From Desulfitobacterium dichloroeliminans LMG P-21439 (GTDB lineage: Bacteria > Bacillota > Desulfitobacteriia > Desulfitobacteriales > Desulfitobacteriaceae), in NCBI RefSeq assembly GCF_000243135.2, contig NC_019903.1, positions 2,146,001 to 2,210,000 on the forward strand: a stretch of 64,000 nt of DNA, read 5' to 3'. Of this stretch, positions 56,739 to 64,000 are shown one piece after another (position 1 is the stretch's first letter; each line of letters opens with the position of its first letter). The translations under genes were made by a program, and so were the position numbers. Under the pieces are notes generated by a model, which was not told the origin of the DNA, made no database searches, and worked only from the letters and a program-made list of their open reading frames with translations.

Positions 56739-56963
56739 ATGGTTATGTTGTCAACTCATGAAGATGCATTAGAATTAATTCGCGAATTCGAGAATTCTTG
56801 TCGCGAGGTTCTGGTTACCCAAGGTATCTGTCAACAAGATTTAGACAATGCCTATCTCGATCTGCAATGGAAATTCCTTCACATGCTCCTCGCTGAAAAG
56901 GGAACTTTAGCACTTTGTTACAACAGAAGCCCTATGCGTAGTAAATCCCATTCTATTGCTTAG
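56739..56963 (+). CDS. Small hypothetical protein
   Basis: 74 residues, MVMLSTHEDALELIREFENS, soluble, with a helical core and Cys at CREVLVTQGICQQD. GAGGATGGTGA lies before the ATG. It overlaps the convergent ArgA-like gene by 11 bp. No domain recognised. Confidence 0.6.
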   Translation: MVMLSTHEDALELIREFENSCREVLVTQGICQQDLDNAYLDLQWKFLHMLLAEKGTLALCYNRSPMRSKSHSIA

Positions 56964-57414
56964 TCAGATTCAACATCATGGCATTTTCATCACAATTGGG
57001 GAATTTAACACAATGAATACATTCTTTCCATACTTTATGCGGCATATCTTCTTTGTCAATCATGGCAAATCCACACCGTTCGAAAAACACAGGTTGATAG
57101 GTCAAAGTAAATACCTTGGGGCATCCGATGGTTTGGGCATCATCGATCAACGCTTTTACGAGACTTCTGCCGAGTCCTTTCCCTTGGTATTCTTCCATGA
57201 CCGCTAAGGCTCGGATTTCGGATAAATCATCCCATATGATGTGCAATGCACCAGTAGCTACTACTCTACCTTCGTCTTCTACCACTAAAAATTCTCTGAG
57301 ACATTCATAGAGTGAATTTCGCGAGCGCGGAAGCATGAGTCCTTGATCAGCAAAGTGATTGATTAGAGCCATCATCTCTTCAACATCGCTTAATATTGCT
57401 CTTCGTAAATTCAT
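56953..57414 (-). CDS. argA: ArgA-like GNAT amino-acid N-acetyltransferase
   Basis: 153 residues, single GNAT domain. The acetyl-CoA loop EEYQGKGLGRSLVKALIDDA and the substrate segment QGLMLPRSRNSLYECLREFL match the short N-acetylglutamate synthases (stand-alone ArgA-like, without amino-acid-kinase domain) found in many Firmicutes and Deltaproteobacteria. The product would feed arginine synthesis; no other arg gene is adjacent. C-terminal Cys-containing KECIHCVKFPNCDEN is typical of this group. AATGGGGGGT precedes the ATG. Confidence 0.85.
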   Translation of the reverse strand: MNLRRAILSDVEEMMALINHFADQGLMLPRSRNSLYECLREFLVVEDEGRVVATGALHIIWDDLSEIRALAVMEEYQGKGLGRSLVKALIDDAQTIGCPKVFTLTYQPVFFERCGFAMIDKEDMPHKVWKECIHCVKFPNCDENAMMLNLTKQ

Positions 57415-57583
57415 TGGTTACCCCCCATTTCATCGTATAATTATACAATAAATTTTATATTTATAGAATAGAAATCCATTAGTTTATTTAATTTTTATAA
57501 TGATATTAATATAAAAATATTCTTATCAAATGCTTAGGGCTAAATTATTTGCTTTTGGTATAACTATTTTTCATACAATAAAT
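57415..57583. other. AT-rich gap upstream of the ArgA-like gene
   Basis: No gene or clear motif; it is the likely promoter region of the ArgA-like gene. Confidence 0.4.
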
Positions 57584-57634
57584 AAAAAAGGGTAGATTCC
57601 AAACGAACACTTCGTTAAGAATCACCCTTTTTTA
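57584..57634. terminator. Terminator after the 414-residue gene
   Basis: AAAAAAGGGT-GATT and AATC-ACCCTTTTTT form a stem with an inner AACGAA/TTCGTT pairing and A/T tracts on both sides, about 55 nt past the stop of the upstream gene. Confidence 0.82.
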
Positions 57635-57687
57635 TTTTCGGCAACTTTATTGCGCATCTTGTTTCTGTACTTTACCTTATTCGAAAG

Positions 57688-58932
57688 CTATGCATTCCCT
57701 GGATAATCACCAAAAGCATCTTTGCGGCAGGGATTGCTTCGGCAAACCAATTCATTAAGCCCTTCAGCTTGCCAATTGCTCGGAAGTGTCCAAATATGAT
57801 AGCGTTCAGGTTGCTTTAACCAAGACAACCAGAGCCTAAGCTCCTCCTCCATTTCTTTGCAGGTAAGCCAATGAATCTTTAAATCCCAGCCGTTGTAGGA
57901 TTTGCTTTTATCACCGCATAATAAGTTGCTTATCTCTAGAACACTGGATAAGAGAATGGTTTGGCTGGCATGAGACAAGGGCTTATCTAGGATAGGGCAG
58001 ACAACACTGATCTGATAACCCTCCTCAAAATAGAACCACTGACCAAGATCTACCACCCAATTTTCACTCCGGCCACTAGGTAACCATGGCCATTCCTTCG
58101 GTACTCCCCACAAAGCAGACGAAATTCCTCCTCCTTGAGAAAGCCATAAGGATAGGCTGTCTTTTGGTTTAAGTTGCTTTGTTTTTCCCTTTTCCTCCAA
58201 GATTTCTAGTATCCGTAGAATGGCAGCACAAAACTCTCCGTTTAATTCGCCCGAAGCATCTACCCATCCTTGGCATTGAAGGCTCTGAGCTAAGTCTCCA
58301 TTCTTCTCCCACTTTACCTTGGTCACTAAGTCAAATTTCCTACCTTTCTTCTTAATTTCTGCGATCTCAAGATTACCCCATATAAAAGAAATGGTTTGAT
58401 GCTTCAACTCTGCTCTGACTCCTCTGTCCATTAACTTTTCAAAAAAGCCTTTTATAACAGTGAGCTGTTGCTGAGCAACAGGGTTTAATTCTTGTCTCCA
58501 CTTAAGCCAATTGGGCCTCTTTTCCCCGATAGCAACTTTTTTCTGATTCCCTAGAGTTGAGTCAGGAATTAAATAGAGACTAGGCGATATGCGTTCCCTC
58601 CAGTATACCGCCTTGGCATTAATTAGGCCTCCAATCTTTGATAGCGCATGCAGGAAGAAGGGAGAGTAATCCGGAGCCACAAAATATATGACCGTTCGCG
58701 CACCATTGCTCAAACGGTTAGCCCAAAGCATACCTGCTAGTAAAAAATCCTCTTCTTTAGGCAGAGTCTCGCTTGCAACGATTCCTACCCGCAGAGCGGT
58801 CTCTCCCCCGAAGAAATAATGAAAATGCGGAGGAAGACGCAAATCCTTCTTTTTTTCTCTGGAACATTCTTGCCAATTTTGGGTAATAAAAATATCCGGA
58901 TGCTGCTCCCAGATTTCTAGCCAATTACTCAC
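57688..58932 (-). CDS. Hypothetical protein of unknown fold
   Basis: 414 residues, GTG start behind GGGAGGA. Soluble and rich in Trp and charged residues. The N-terminal part contains GGETALRVGIVASETLPKEE and TVIYFVAPDYSPFFLHALSK, an alternating strand/helix pattern that looks nuclease- or nucleotide-binding-like, and the middle is Lys-rich. I cannot match it to a family. Four Cys occur scattered, with CRSNPCRKD near the C-terminus. It looks lineage-restricted; a terminator follows it. Confidence 0.62.
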   Translation of the reverse strand: MSNWLEIWEQHPDIFITQNWQECSREKKKDLRLPPHFHYFFGGETALRVGIVASETLPKEEDFLLAGMLWANRLSNGARTVIYFVAPDYSPFFLHALSKIGGLINAKAVYWRERISPSLYLIPDSTLGNQKKVAIGEKRPNWLKWRQELNPVAQQQLTVIKGFFEKLMDRGVRAELKHQTISFIWGNLEIAEIKKKGRKFDLVTKVKWEKNGDLAQSLQCQGWVDASGELNGEFCAAILRILEILEEKGKTKQLKPKDSLSLWLSQGGGISSALWGVPKEWPWLPSGRSENWVVDLGQWFYFEEGYQISVVCPILDKPLSHASQTILLSSVLEISNLLCGDKSKSYNGWDLKIHWLTCKEMEEELRLWLSWLKQPERYHIWTLPSNWQAEGLNELVCRSNPCRKDAFGDYPGNA

Positions 58933-58997
58933 AATGATCCTCCCTTAATTTTTGTCACATTACATATTTACGCACAGAGTAGGGACATCATGACATC

Positions 58998-60056
58998 TTA
59001 GAGAAAAAAGAGCTCTGCCCTATTCAATATCTCAGAAACTGGAAGAGCCTTCCGGACATGTTCATCTCGACCTTCCATGGAGGTAGCAAAAAACATAGAA
59101 TTCCAGATACTCTCAGCTGTGAGTTCGACAACAGCTTTAAACAGAGGATCCATCTCCCAATCATCGAGGAGCTTATCCTGAGACAAACCATTGGTATTGA
59201 CCATGAGGCAAAATTCTCCACTCCCCATTCGTGATACTCCACCGGTTCTACCCACCCCCATCGCCGACCTAGTTGCCAACATATTTAGTTGCCAGCGACT
59301 GAGAGGCGCATTGGTCAAACCCACGAGTATAAGGGAACCCGGAACCTCACCACCAGAGTTGATCTTTAGTTTTAAACCTACCGGTACACCGTTAAGCAGA
59401 AAGTCCTCTAATCTCCCATAATTGGTTAAGGCCAACATCCCTATTAAGAATGGTCTTCCTTGTATGGAGACACTACGCGAAGCACTCCCAATTCCTCCCT
59501 TGAGTTGATATAAGGACATCCCAACCCCAGCCCCGACATTTCCTTGAACCATTAGACTATCCGTCGCTCGATTAAGGGCAAGAATTGCATCCCAAGGCTT
59601 CACATGGCGTCCGCGAATATCATTAAGGTAAGAATCGTCACATTCAAAAACGACCAAATTTGGAGTACGAGCATCATTGCCGATTTCTGGATTTTCCTTT
59701 AATAAATAGCTCAACATTCCTTGTGCAGCATCATTGACGCTTAAAGTATTTGTCAAGAGTATCGGTGAATTGAGTACTCCTGTTTCTTGAATAAAAGGTA
59801 CGCCAAGCGACTTGCCAAAGCCATTGATAACGTGTATACCCGCCCAACAGGGTTGACGATATAGATTGCCTGGATGAGGGCGGATAGCTGTAACTCCGGT
59901 GCGAACAGGGCCCTTTCCGGGAATCAATGGACCCGAGCCTTTGATTAGTGACACGTGACCGACTAAAACCCCAGGGACATCTGTGATATCGTTTTTGGGA
60001 CCTGGAGTTAACTCGCCCATCCACAACCCATAAGAACGCGCGCTTTTTCTCTGCAT
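58998..60056 (-). CDS. P1 family peptidase/DmpA-type aminopeptidase
   Basis: 352 residues of the DmpA/BapA Ntn-hydrolase-like family, which autocleaves to alpha and beta chains. The cleavage site Gly-Ser occurs in GGEVPGSLILVGLTNAPLSR, giving a new N-terminal Ser nucleophile. GVTAIRPHPGNLYRQPCWAG and DVPGVLVGHVSLIKGSGPLI are typical of the alpha chain. Members act as D-/L-aminopeptidases or beta-peptidyl aminopeptidases; the natural substrate is unclear. AGGGGGGATAAA lies before the ATG at 60056. Next to a TetR regulator on the same strand, 76 nt apart, which may control it. Confidence 0.9.
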   Translation of the reverse strand: MQRKSARSYGLWMGELTPGPKNDITDVPGVLVGHVSLIKGSGPLIPGKGPVRTGVTAIRPHPGNLYRQPCWAGIHVINGFGKSLGVPFIQETGVLNSPILLTNTLSVNDAAQGMLSYLLKENPEIGNDARTPNLVVFECDDSYLNDIRGRHVKPWDAILALNRATDSLMVQGNVGAGVGMSLYQLKGGIGSASRSVSIQGRPFLIGMLALTNYGRLEDFLLNGVPVGLKLKINSGGEVPGSLILVGLTNAPLSRWQLNMLATRSAMGVGRTGGVSRMGSGEFCLMVNTNGLSQDKLLDDWEMDPLFKAVVELTAESIWNSMFFATSMEGRDEHVRKALPVSEILNRAELFFL

Positions 60057-60132
60057 TTTATCCCCCCTTGACACTTTATGTATATCAAGGGATTTAGCAG
60101 AAGATGAGTCGTCAGCTGAAAACTATTACCTT

Positions 60133-60711
60133 CTACGCCCTATTTTTTCTTTCATTAAGCCCCTCAAAGAAAAGATCGATTATATCCTCTATCTCTCTTT
60201 CTAAATCTCCTTCGCCATTCACATACCAATGTAAAAAATGTTGAAGCACCATTCCTTCCAAACTTTCCGCCAAAAAGACAGGATCATACTTCTTGCTTAT
60301 TTCACCAATACGTTGTCCATGGCTTAAAATCCCGATAATTCCATAGTGCAATCCTTTGTCTAGCTCTGCTTCTTCTCTACTTTTCACTGCAACCCAAGCC
60401 ATCTCCCGTTCCTTCACCATAAATTCAGCCCAATTCTTTAGGACATGGTTTAATCTTTCCATGAGGGAATATCCTGCTTCGCGTCCAGTGCCAATCAAAT
60501 CCCGATACTTTCTTCGGGAATACTCCAAAACAACAGCTTCTTTCGATTGAAAATAATTATAAAAGGTGCCTTTTCCCACATCGGCCAACTGGGTAATTTC
60601 TTCCACCGAGGTCTGTACATATCCCTGCTTATGAAACAGCTCAATAGCACAACTATAAAGTCGATCGTAGGTCTCTTGTTTTTTACGCTCACGACGAGAC
60701 AATTCGGACAT
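60133..60711 (-). CDS. TetR-family transcription regulator
   Basis: 192 residues. The N-terminal HTH (SVEEITQLADVGKGTFYNYF) is diagnostic of TetR; the C-terminal ~140 residues are a variable ligand-binding domain. GGGAGGGCAGA lies before the ATG at 60711; the ATG at 60732 is upstream of that site and less likely. It is divergent from an HD-domain gene with a nested palindrome in between (60823-60851), a likely operator, and co-directional with the P1 peptidase. Ligand unknown. Confidence 0.92.
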   Translation of the reverse strand: MSELSRRERKKQETYDRLYSCAIELFHKQGYVQTSVEEITQLADVGKGTFYNYFQSKEAVVLEYSRRKYRDLIGTGREAGYSLMERLNHVLKNWAEFMVKEREMAWVAVKSREEAELDKGLHYGIIGILSHGQRIGEISKKYDPVFLAESLEGMVLQHFLHWYVNGEGDLEREIEDIIDLFFEGLNERKNRA

Positions 60712-60822
60712 AATCTGCCCTCCCATCAACAATCCAATTTATGGCTTATTATTGCTAATTCGTTATGTTCCATATTTTTCCTTCTCTAACCAAGGACATT
60801 ACTGATTATTTTTATCCATGGT

Positions 60823-60860
60823 CGAACGGATTGCCAAATCTTTGTCGTTCGTTATACAAT
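60823..60860 (+). promoter_or_regulatory. Promoter of the HD gene with nested palindrome
   Basis: TTGCCA (60831-60836) and TACAAT (60855-60860) with an 18-bp spacer. Overlapping them, CGAACG (60823-60828) and CGTTCG (60846-60851) form an outer, GATT/AATC (60829-60832, 60837-60840) an inner inverted repeat. The placement fits repression by the divergent TetR protein. Confidence 0.6.
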
Positions 60861-60914
60861 AGTGTGGCATAGAACCATATTCGCACTGGATGAGAGTACT
60901 TCTAGGGGGCTAAA

Positions 60915-61400
60915 ATGCTTTACCGTGTCCGCCAGTTTTATAATACTATCTATCCAAAGATTAATACCGAGGAACTGGAATGGGCCTTAAAACTTCTCCC
61001 CCCTTGCTCCGTTCCATTGTTTAAAAGCCAACCGCTACCCGAACAAAGGCATGCCTTAGATGTGGCTTTAGATTTGTGCGCCTCTGGAATTCATAACTCT
61101 CATCTTCTGGCGGCTGCCCTACTTCACGATTGCGGAAAAGCCAAACATCCTTTGAAGGTTTGGGAAAGGGTGGCCATCGTCCTCCTGCAAAAATTACCGC
61201 GCCAGATTTGGGATCACTTATTGTCTTGCCATTCTCCTCTTTCTCTCTCCCTGCGCACAGCTCAGGAGCATCCCTCTTGGGGAGCAGAGATGGCCCAAGA
61301 ATTCGGTTTAGACCTTCACATCATAGAACTCATTCGCGAGCATCATGATCCTCGGAGCAAAGAAGGGCGCTTACTCTACGAAGCCGATAATCGCCATTGA
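60915..61400 (+). CDS. HD-domain protein
   Basis: 161 residues. Metal-binding HD motif in LLAAALLHDCGKAKHP, with a preceding His (EQRHALDVALD) and later IRE-H-H-D (LIREHHDPRSKEG), giving a YqeK-like or general HD phosphohydrolase arrangement. Substrate unknown: nucleotides or second messengers are typical. AGGGGGC precedes the ATG. Followed by a terminator and convergent with a coiled-coil gene. Confidence 0.85.
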   Translation: MLYRVRQFYNTIYPKINTEELEWALKLLPPCSVPLFKSQPLPEQRHALDVALDLCASGIHNSHLLAAALLHDCGKAKHPLKVWERVAIVLLQKLPRQIWDHLLSCHSPLSLSLRTAQEHPSWGAEMAQEFGLDLHIIELIREHHDPRSKEGRLLYEADNRH

Positions 61401-61421
61401 ACTAAATAAATAGGCATAAGA

Positions 61422-61457
61422 AAAGAGAAGGCTACCTCGCGGTTAAGCCTTCTCTTT
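61422..61457. terminator. Terminator overlapping the end of the coiled-coil gene
   Basis: AAAGAGAAGGCT and AGCCTTCTCTTT form a perfect 12-bp stem with a 12-nt loop. The stop codon of the coiled-coil gene (61443-61445) lies within the loop, so the hairpin is shared between both convergent genes. Confidence 0.85.
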
Positions 61458-61730
61458 ATATTCATCAATTTTTTCTTGAAGCTTGACAATCTCCCGATTT
61501 TTAGAAAAAATCCATTTTGCAAAGCGTGTATTATCCCTTTGCAAACGAACGTTTTCCTTTTCCAAGCTATGAATAAGAGCCACTTTTTCTCGCTCTACCT
61601 TTTCCAATAGATTCATAAGAACTCTGCGGCTGACTCTCAAATGCTCTACACGCTGTTCCAATTCACCTATTCTTCCCTTGACTGCCTTGAGCTCTTCGCG
61701 AAGATTTGTCGTCTCTTCATGAATCTCCAA
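61443..61730 (-). CDS. Small coiled-coil protein
   Basis: About 95 residues that are almost wholly heptad-like coiled coil (LREELKAVKGRIGELEQRVE; LEKVEREKVALIHSLEKENV). I take the TTG at 61730, which has AGGGGGG 8 nt upstream; the ATG at 61751 lacks a good site. It has no Cys, no membrane segment and no known family. Such proteins often act as cytoskeletal or division adaptors, but nothing supports a particular role here. Confidence 0.6.
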   Translation of the reverse strand: MEIHEETTNLREELKAVKGRIGELEQRVEHLRVSRRVLMNLLEKVEREKVALIHSLEKENVRLQRDNTRFAKWIFSKNREIVKLQEKIDEYKEKA

Positions 61731-61821
61731 GCCTCTGACCCCCCTAGCCATAGTCTACATATGTATTCTATGCCGAGGTCGGACTTTTTAACCCTTTGCA
61801 AGTAAAGGAAGCTCATTCTTT

Positions 61822-62985
61822 CTAAGGGTGAGCCAAAAATTCTTGAACCCGTCGAACCGCTTCCACTAATACTACTGGCTCCTGAACCAAGCCAATACGA
61901 ACATATCCTTCACCATATTCCCCAAAGGCAACTCCCGGTACCACAATAACTCCTGCTTTTCTTGCTAAATCGAAGGCAAAAGTTCGGGAGTCCTGGTTTG
62001 TAGGTACGGGAGCCCAGATAAACATCGAACCTTGAGGAGAAGGCATGGACCACCCAGCTTGCACACACCCTTCGACCCAAATATCTCTTCGTTCCTGATA
62101 GGCTTGACGGTTGCTGATAACATTGTCCTGTGAGGCGCTGAGGGCATATGCTCCCGCCTGCAAAATAGGTTCAAATACCCCATAATCAATATTGGATTTT
62201 AATTCGGCCAAGGCATCAACGACCTGGGTATTCCCCACCACAAATCCCAGCCTCACTCCCGCTAAATTATAGGTCTTCGAAACAGAATGAAATTCAATCC
62301 CGACCTCTTTAGCACCCGGCACCTGAAGAAAGCTGGCTGGACGATAACCGTCAAAAGCCAGCTCAGAGTATGCCGCATCATGGCAAACGACAATCTCATT
62401 CTTCTTCGCAAAGTGTACGACTTCCTCAAAGAACGACAAAGGCGCTACGGCAGCAGTGGGGTTATTTGGATAATTGAGAAACATTATTTTAGCTTTACGA
62501 GCCATTTCAGGCGCAATAGCCGAAAGATCCGGTAAAAAACCATTTTCCTCCCGGAGGGGCAGAGCAACCTTTTCTCCTCCCGCCAAAATACAACCTGCTG
62601 TGTAGATAGGATATCCGGGATCGGGAATCAATGCTACATCGCCAGGGTCACACAATGCTAAAAAGATATGGGCCAGCCCATCTTGCGAACCCATCAGAGG
62701 AAGCACTTCTTTCTGCGGATCTAAATCCACGTCAAAGCGCTTTTTATACCAATGAGCACACTCTGCTCGGAAACTTGCCGTCCCTCGAGTAAGGGTATAG
62801 CCATAGTTACTGCCATCCAATACCCCTTCTGCTAAGACCTTCTGAATATCTTGTGAAGGTGCCCGGTCAGGGCTGCCGATGCTGAGATTGATCAGTTGTT
62901 TTCCGTCTTTCTCTAATTCTTTTTTCAAATCATCTAACTCCGAAAAAACCGAAGCTCCTAAACTGCTTAAACGGCGCGCTTTCAA
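61822..62985 (-). CDS. Class I/II aminotransferase, LL-DAP/aspartate aminotransferase-like
   Basis: 387 residues, TTG start behind GAGGAGGTTGGG. Fold type I PLP enzyme: NYPNNPTAAVAPL, HDAAYSELAFDGY, PLP lysine in SVSKTYNLAGVRLGF, and the C-terminal Arg in EGYVRIGLVQEP. The pattern (RLSSLGASVFSELDDLKKEL; YGYTLTRGTASFRAECAHWY) matches the DapL-like/MalY-related aspartate aminotransferase group of Firmicutes. Could serve lysine synthesis (LL-DAP route) or aspartate/alanine transamination. Upstream PHP gene is 59 nt away on the same strand, possibly co-transcribed. Confidence 0.88.
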   Translation of the reverse strand: MKARRLSSLGASVFSELDDLKKELEKDGKQLINLSIGSPDRAPSQDIQKVLAEGVLDGSNYGYTLTRGTASFRAECAHWYKKRFDVDLDPQKEVLPLMGSQDGLAHIFLALCDPGDVALIPDPGYPIYTAGCILAGGEKVALPLREENGFLPDLSAIAPEMARKAKIMFLNYPNNPTAAVAPLSFFEEVVHFAKKNEIVVCHDAAYSELAFDGYRPASFLQVPGAKEVGIEFHSVSKTYNLAGVRLGFVVGNTQVVDALAELKSNIDYGVFEPILQAGAYALSASQDNVISNRQAYQERRDIWVEGCVQAGWSMPSPQGSMFIWAPVPTNQDSRTFAFDLARKAGVIVVPGVAFGEYGEGYVRIGLVQEPVVLVEAVRRVQEFLAHP

Positions 62986-63044
62986 AACCCAACCTCCTCA
63001 TTATATAAAGAATGAAAGTAGCTGCAAAATGGCTCTTGTTCGCA

Positions 63045-63896
63045 TTAGTGATGATGAGAATAAGCAATTCTACGCAAATCCTCAACTACCCCTAAACAGG
63101 TTCCCCAGTCACCTATCTGAATACCCGGCTTGCGCTCTTCACCGTGAAAATCTGAACCGCCCGTCATAAGCAATCCATAGTTCTTTGCTAACTCTCGATA
63201 TTTTTTTTCATCCTCACGGGTGTGCTCAGAATGACATACCTCTATTCCTTGCAAGCCTGCCTCAACCCAATCCGCAACCCCTCGCTCCAAGCCAAATATA
63301 CCCGGATGAGCTAACACGGAAGCCCCTCCGGCTTGGCGCACTAAGGCGATTCCTTCTTCGGGGGTAATTTTATAACGAGGGACATAAGCCGGAGCTCCAG
63401 CCCCAATATAAAGTTCAAAGGCCTCCTTAACGCTTCCGACCACCCCTTTGCTGACAAGAACTTGAGCAATATGGGGTCTCCCGATGGATTCACCTCTGGA
63501 TACTTTTTCAACTTCGCTTTTTTGAATAGGGAGTCCCAACTCACGCAATTTCCCTATGATAGTAGTTACACGTTTAGAACGAGCCTCCCGTAATTCAGAA
63601 AGTTTATCCTGTAGAATAGTTGAATTAGGGTTCATCTCGTACCCTAGGATATGAACTTCAACCCCATTCCAATCCGTGTTGAGCTCAACCCCTTTAACAA
63701 TATCCACATCGAATAACAGACCAGCCTTAATCGCTTCTTCCCAACCGCTTAAGGTGTCATGATCTGTTATTCCTAATGCTTTTACCCCTTTTTCCGCAGC
63801 ACTTTTAACCAAATCCCATGGGGTTAATAAACCATCTGATGCAGTAGTGTGGCAATGCAAATCCGCTTCTGGATATCTAAGTTTTACTTCGAGCAT
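63045..63896 (-). CDS. PHP-domain phosphoesterase (YciV/TrpH type)
   Basis: 283 residues with PHP metal motifs: DLHCHTTASDG (His-x-His), ITDHDTLSG, the Glu in VKGVELN, LAHPGIFG, EVCHSEHTREDE and TGGSDFHGEE. Characterised TrpH/YciV proteins are Mn-dependent 5'-3' exoribonuclease or 3',5'-nucleoside bisphosphatases. GAGGTAAAGGTC precedes the ATG. The gene is intact. Confidence 0.9.
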   Translation of the reverse strand: MLEVKLRYPEADLHCHTTASDGLLTPWDLVKSAAEKGVKALGITDHDTLSGWEEAIKAGLLFDVDIVKGVELNTDWNGVEVHILGYEMNPNSTILQDKLSELREARSKRVTTIIGKLRELGLPIQKSEVEKVSRGESIGRPHIAQVLVSKGVVGSVKEAFELYIGAGAPAYVPRYKITPEEGIALVRQAGGASVLAHPGIFGLERGVADWVEAGLQGIEVCHSEHTREDEKKYRELAKNYGLLMTGGSDFHGEERKPGIQIGDWGTCLGVVEDLRRIAYSHHH

Positions 63897-64000
63897 GACC
63901 TTTACCTCTTTCCAAAAACCTCACCACATCATTTTAACACGGTTGCCAGAAATCGCATAAAATTTTTATAGGTTATTTTCTCAATTTCAGCCTTGGAGAA
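63897..64000. other. Right-edge leader region of the PHP gene
   Basis: AT-rich upstream DNA of the PHP gene; a TTAAAAT-like -10 on the minus strand near 63936 is the only possible motif, with no convincing -35. No other gene seen before the window ends. Confidence 0.4.

Overview
The window reads as a chromosomal stretch of a low-to-middle GC, endospore-forming, anaerobic Firmicute, most likely Peptococcaceae or a neighbour (Desulfitobacterium, Dehalobacter, Syntrophobotulus, Desulfosporosinus). Grounds seen in the sequence: spo0A with a Spo0A box in its promoter, a 21-residue spoVM-like gene, rubredoxin, several small Fe-S proteins, a menaquinone methyltransferase, strong AGGAGG-type ribosome sites with frequent TTG and GTG starts, and a ~600-nt structured RNA that fits OLE RNA, a class of anaerobic and extremophilic Gram-positives. 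I see no tRNA, intact rRNA, insertion sequence, prophage or CRISPR array. Species cannot be fixed from sequence alone.

Layout. 1-5.4 kb: start of an oppB-like permease, spo0A, an acetyltransferase, a ferredoxin, a siroheme reductase-like protein with an N-terminal DUF1858 domain and a tiny zinc-ribbon partner, spoVM and pssA. 5.5-17.3 kb: dinG, a repeat-bearing lipoprotein, a FliK/FlhB-like pair whose larger member carries a 648-bp minisatellite, a phosphodiesterase, an MFS exporter and hypothetical proteins. 17.4-31.2 kb: uvrC with a coupled Cys-rich mini-gene, the large RNA, ahcY, mrp, pepF, a probable ~85-nt sRNA, pheA with a promoter-proximal terminator, thrC, a uridine kinase-like protein, a tautomerase, a GIY-YIG protein, an FAH-family protein and nth. 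31.2-47 kb: HD-GYP, VanW, PRC-barrel and TPR-like envelope proteins, a permease, yigZ, a thioesterase, menG, asparaginase, comFB, a Crp-type regulator, a Ski2-like helicase, rubredoxin and a HAD phosphatase.

47.1-55.4 kb is the metabolic centrepiece. One strand carries an ADP-forming CoA-ligase beta subunit, a cysteine-rich Fe-S protein, the ligase alpha subunit, a CitE/malyl-CoA lyase-like protein and malic enzyme, followed by a separately promoted LutC and fused LutB-LutA oxidoreductase. Read together these could run glyoxylate + acetyl-CoA to malyl-CoA, then malate + CoA with ATP made by the ligase, then pyruvate + CO2. This is the chemistry described biochemically for syntrophic glycolate/glyoxylate oxidation in Syntrophobotulus glycolicus. 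The same inverted repeat (GAAAC-GTW-GTTTC) lies at the promoter of the operon and again before malic enzyme. The gene assignment is inference; citrate or citramalate cleavage, or plain lactate and malate use, remain possible.

55.8-64 kb: a TPR membrane protein, an ArgA-like acetyltransferase, an unrecognised 414-residue protein, a P1 peptidase, a TetR regulator divergent from an HD-domain protein, a coiled-coil protein, a DapL-like aminotransferase and a PHP-domain phosphoesterase. Most genes are on the minus strand, and many intergenic gaps hold clear intrinsic terminators.
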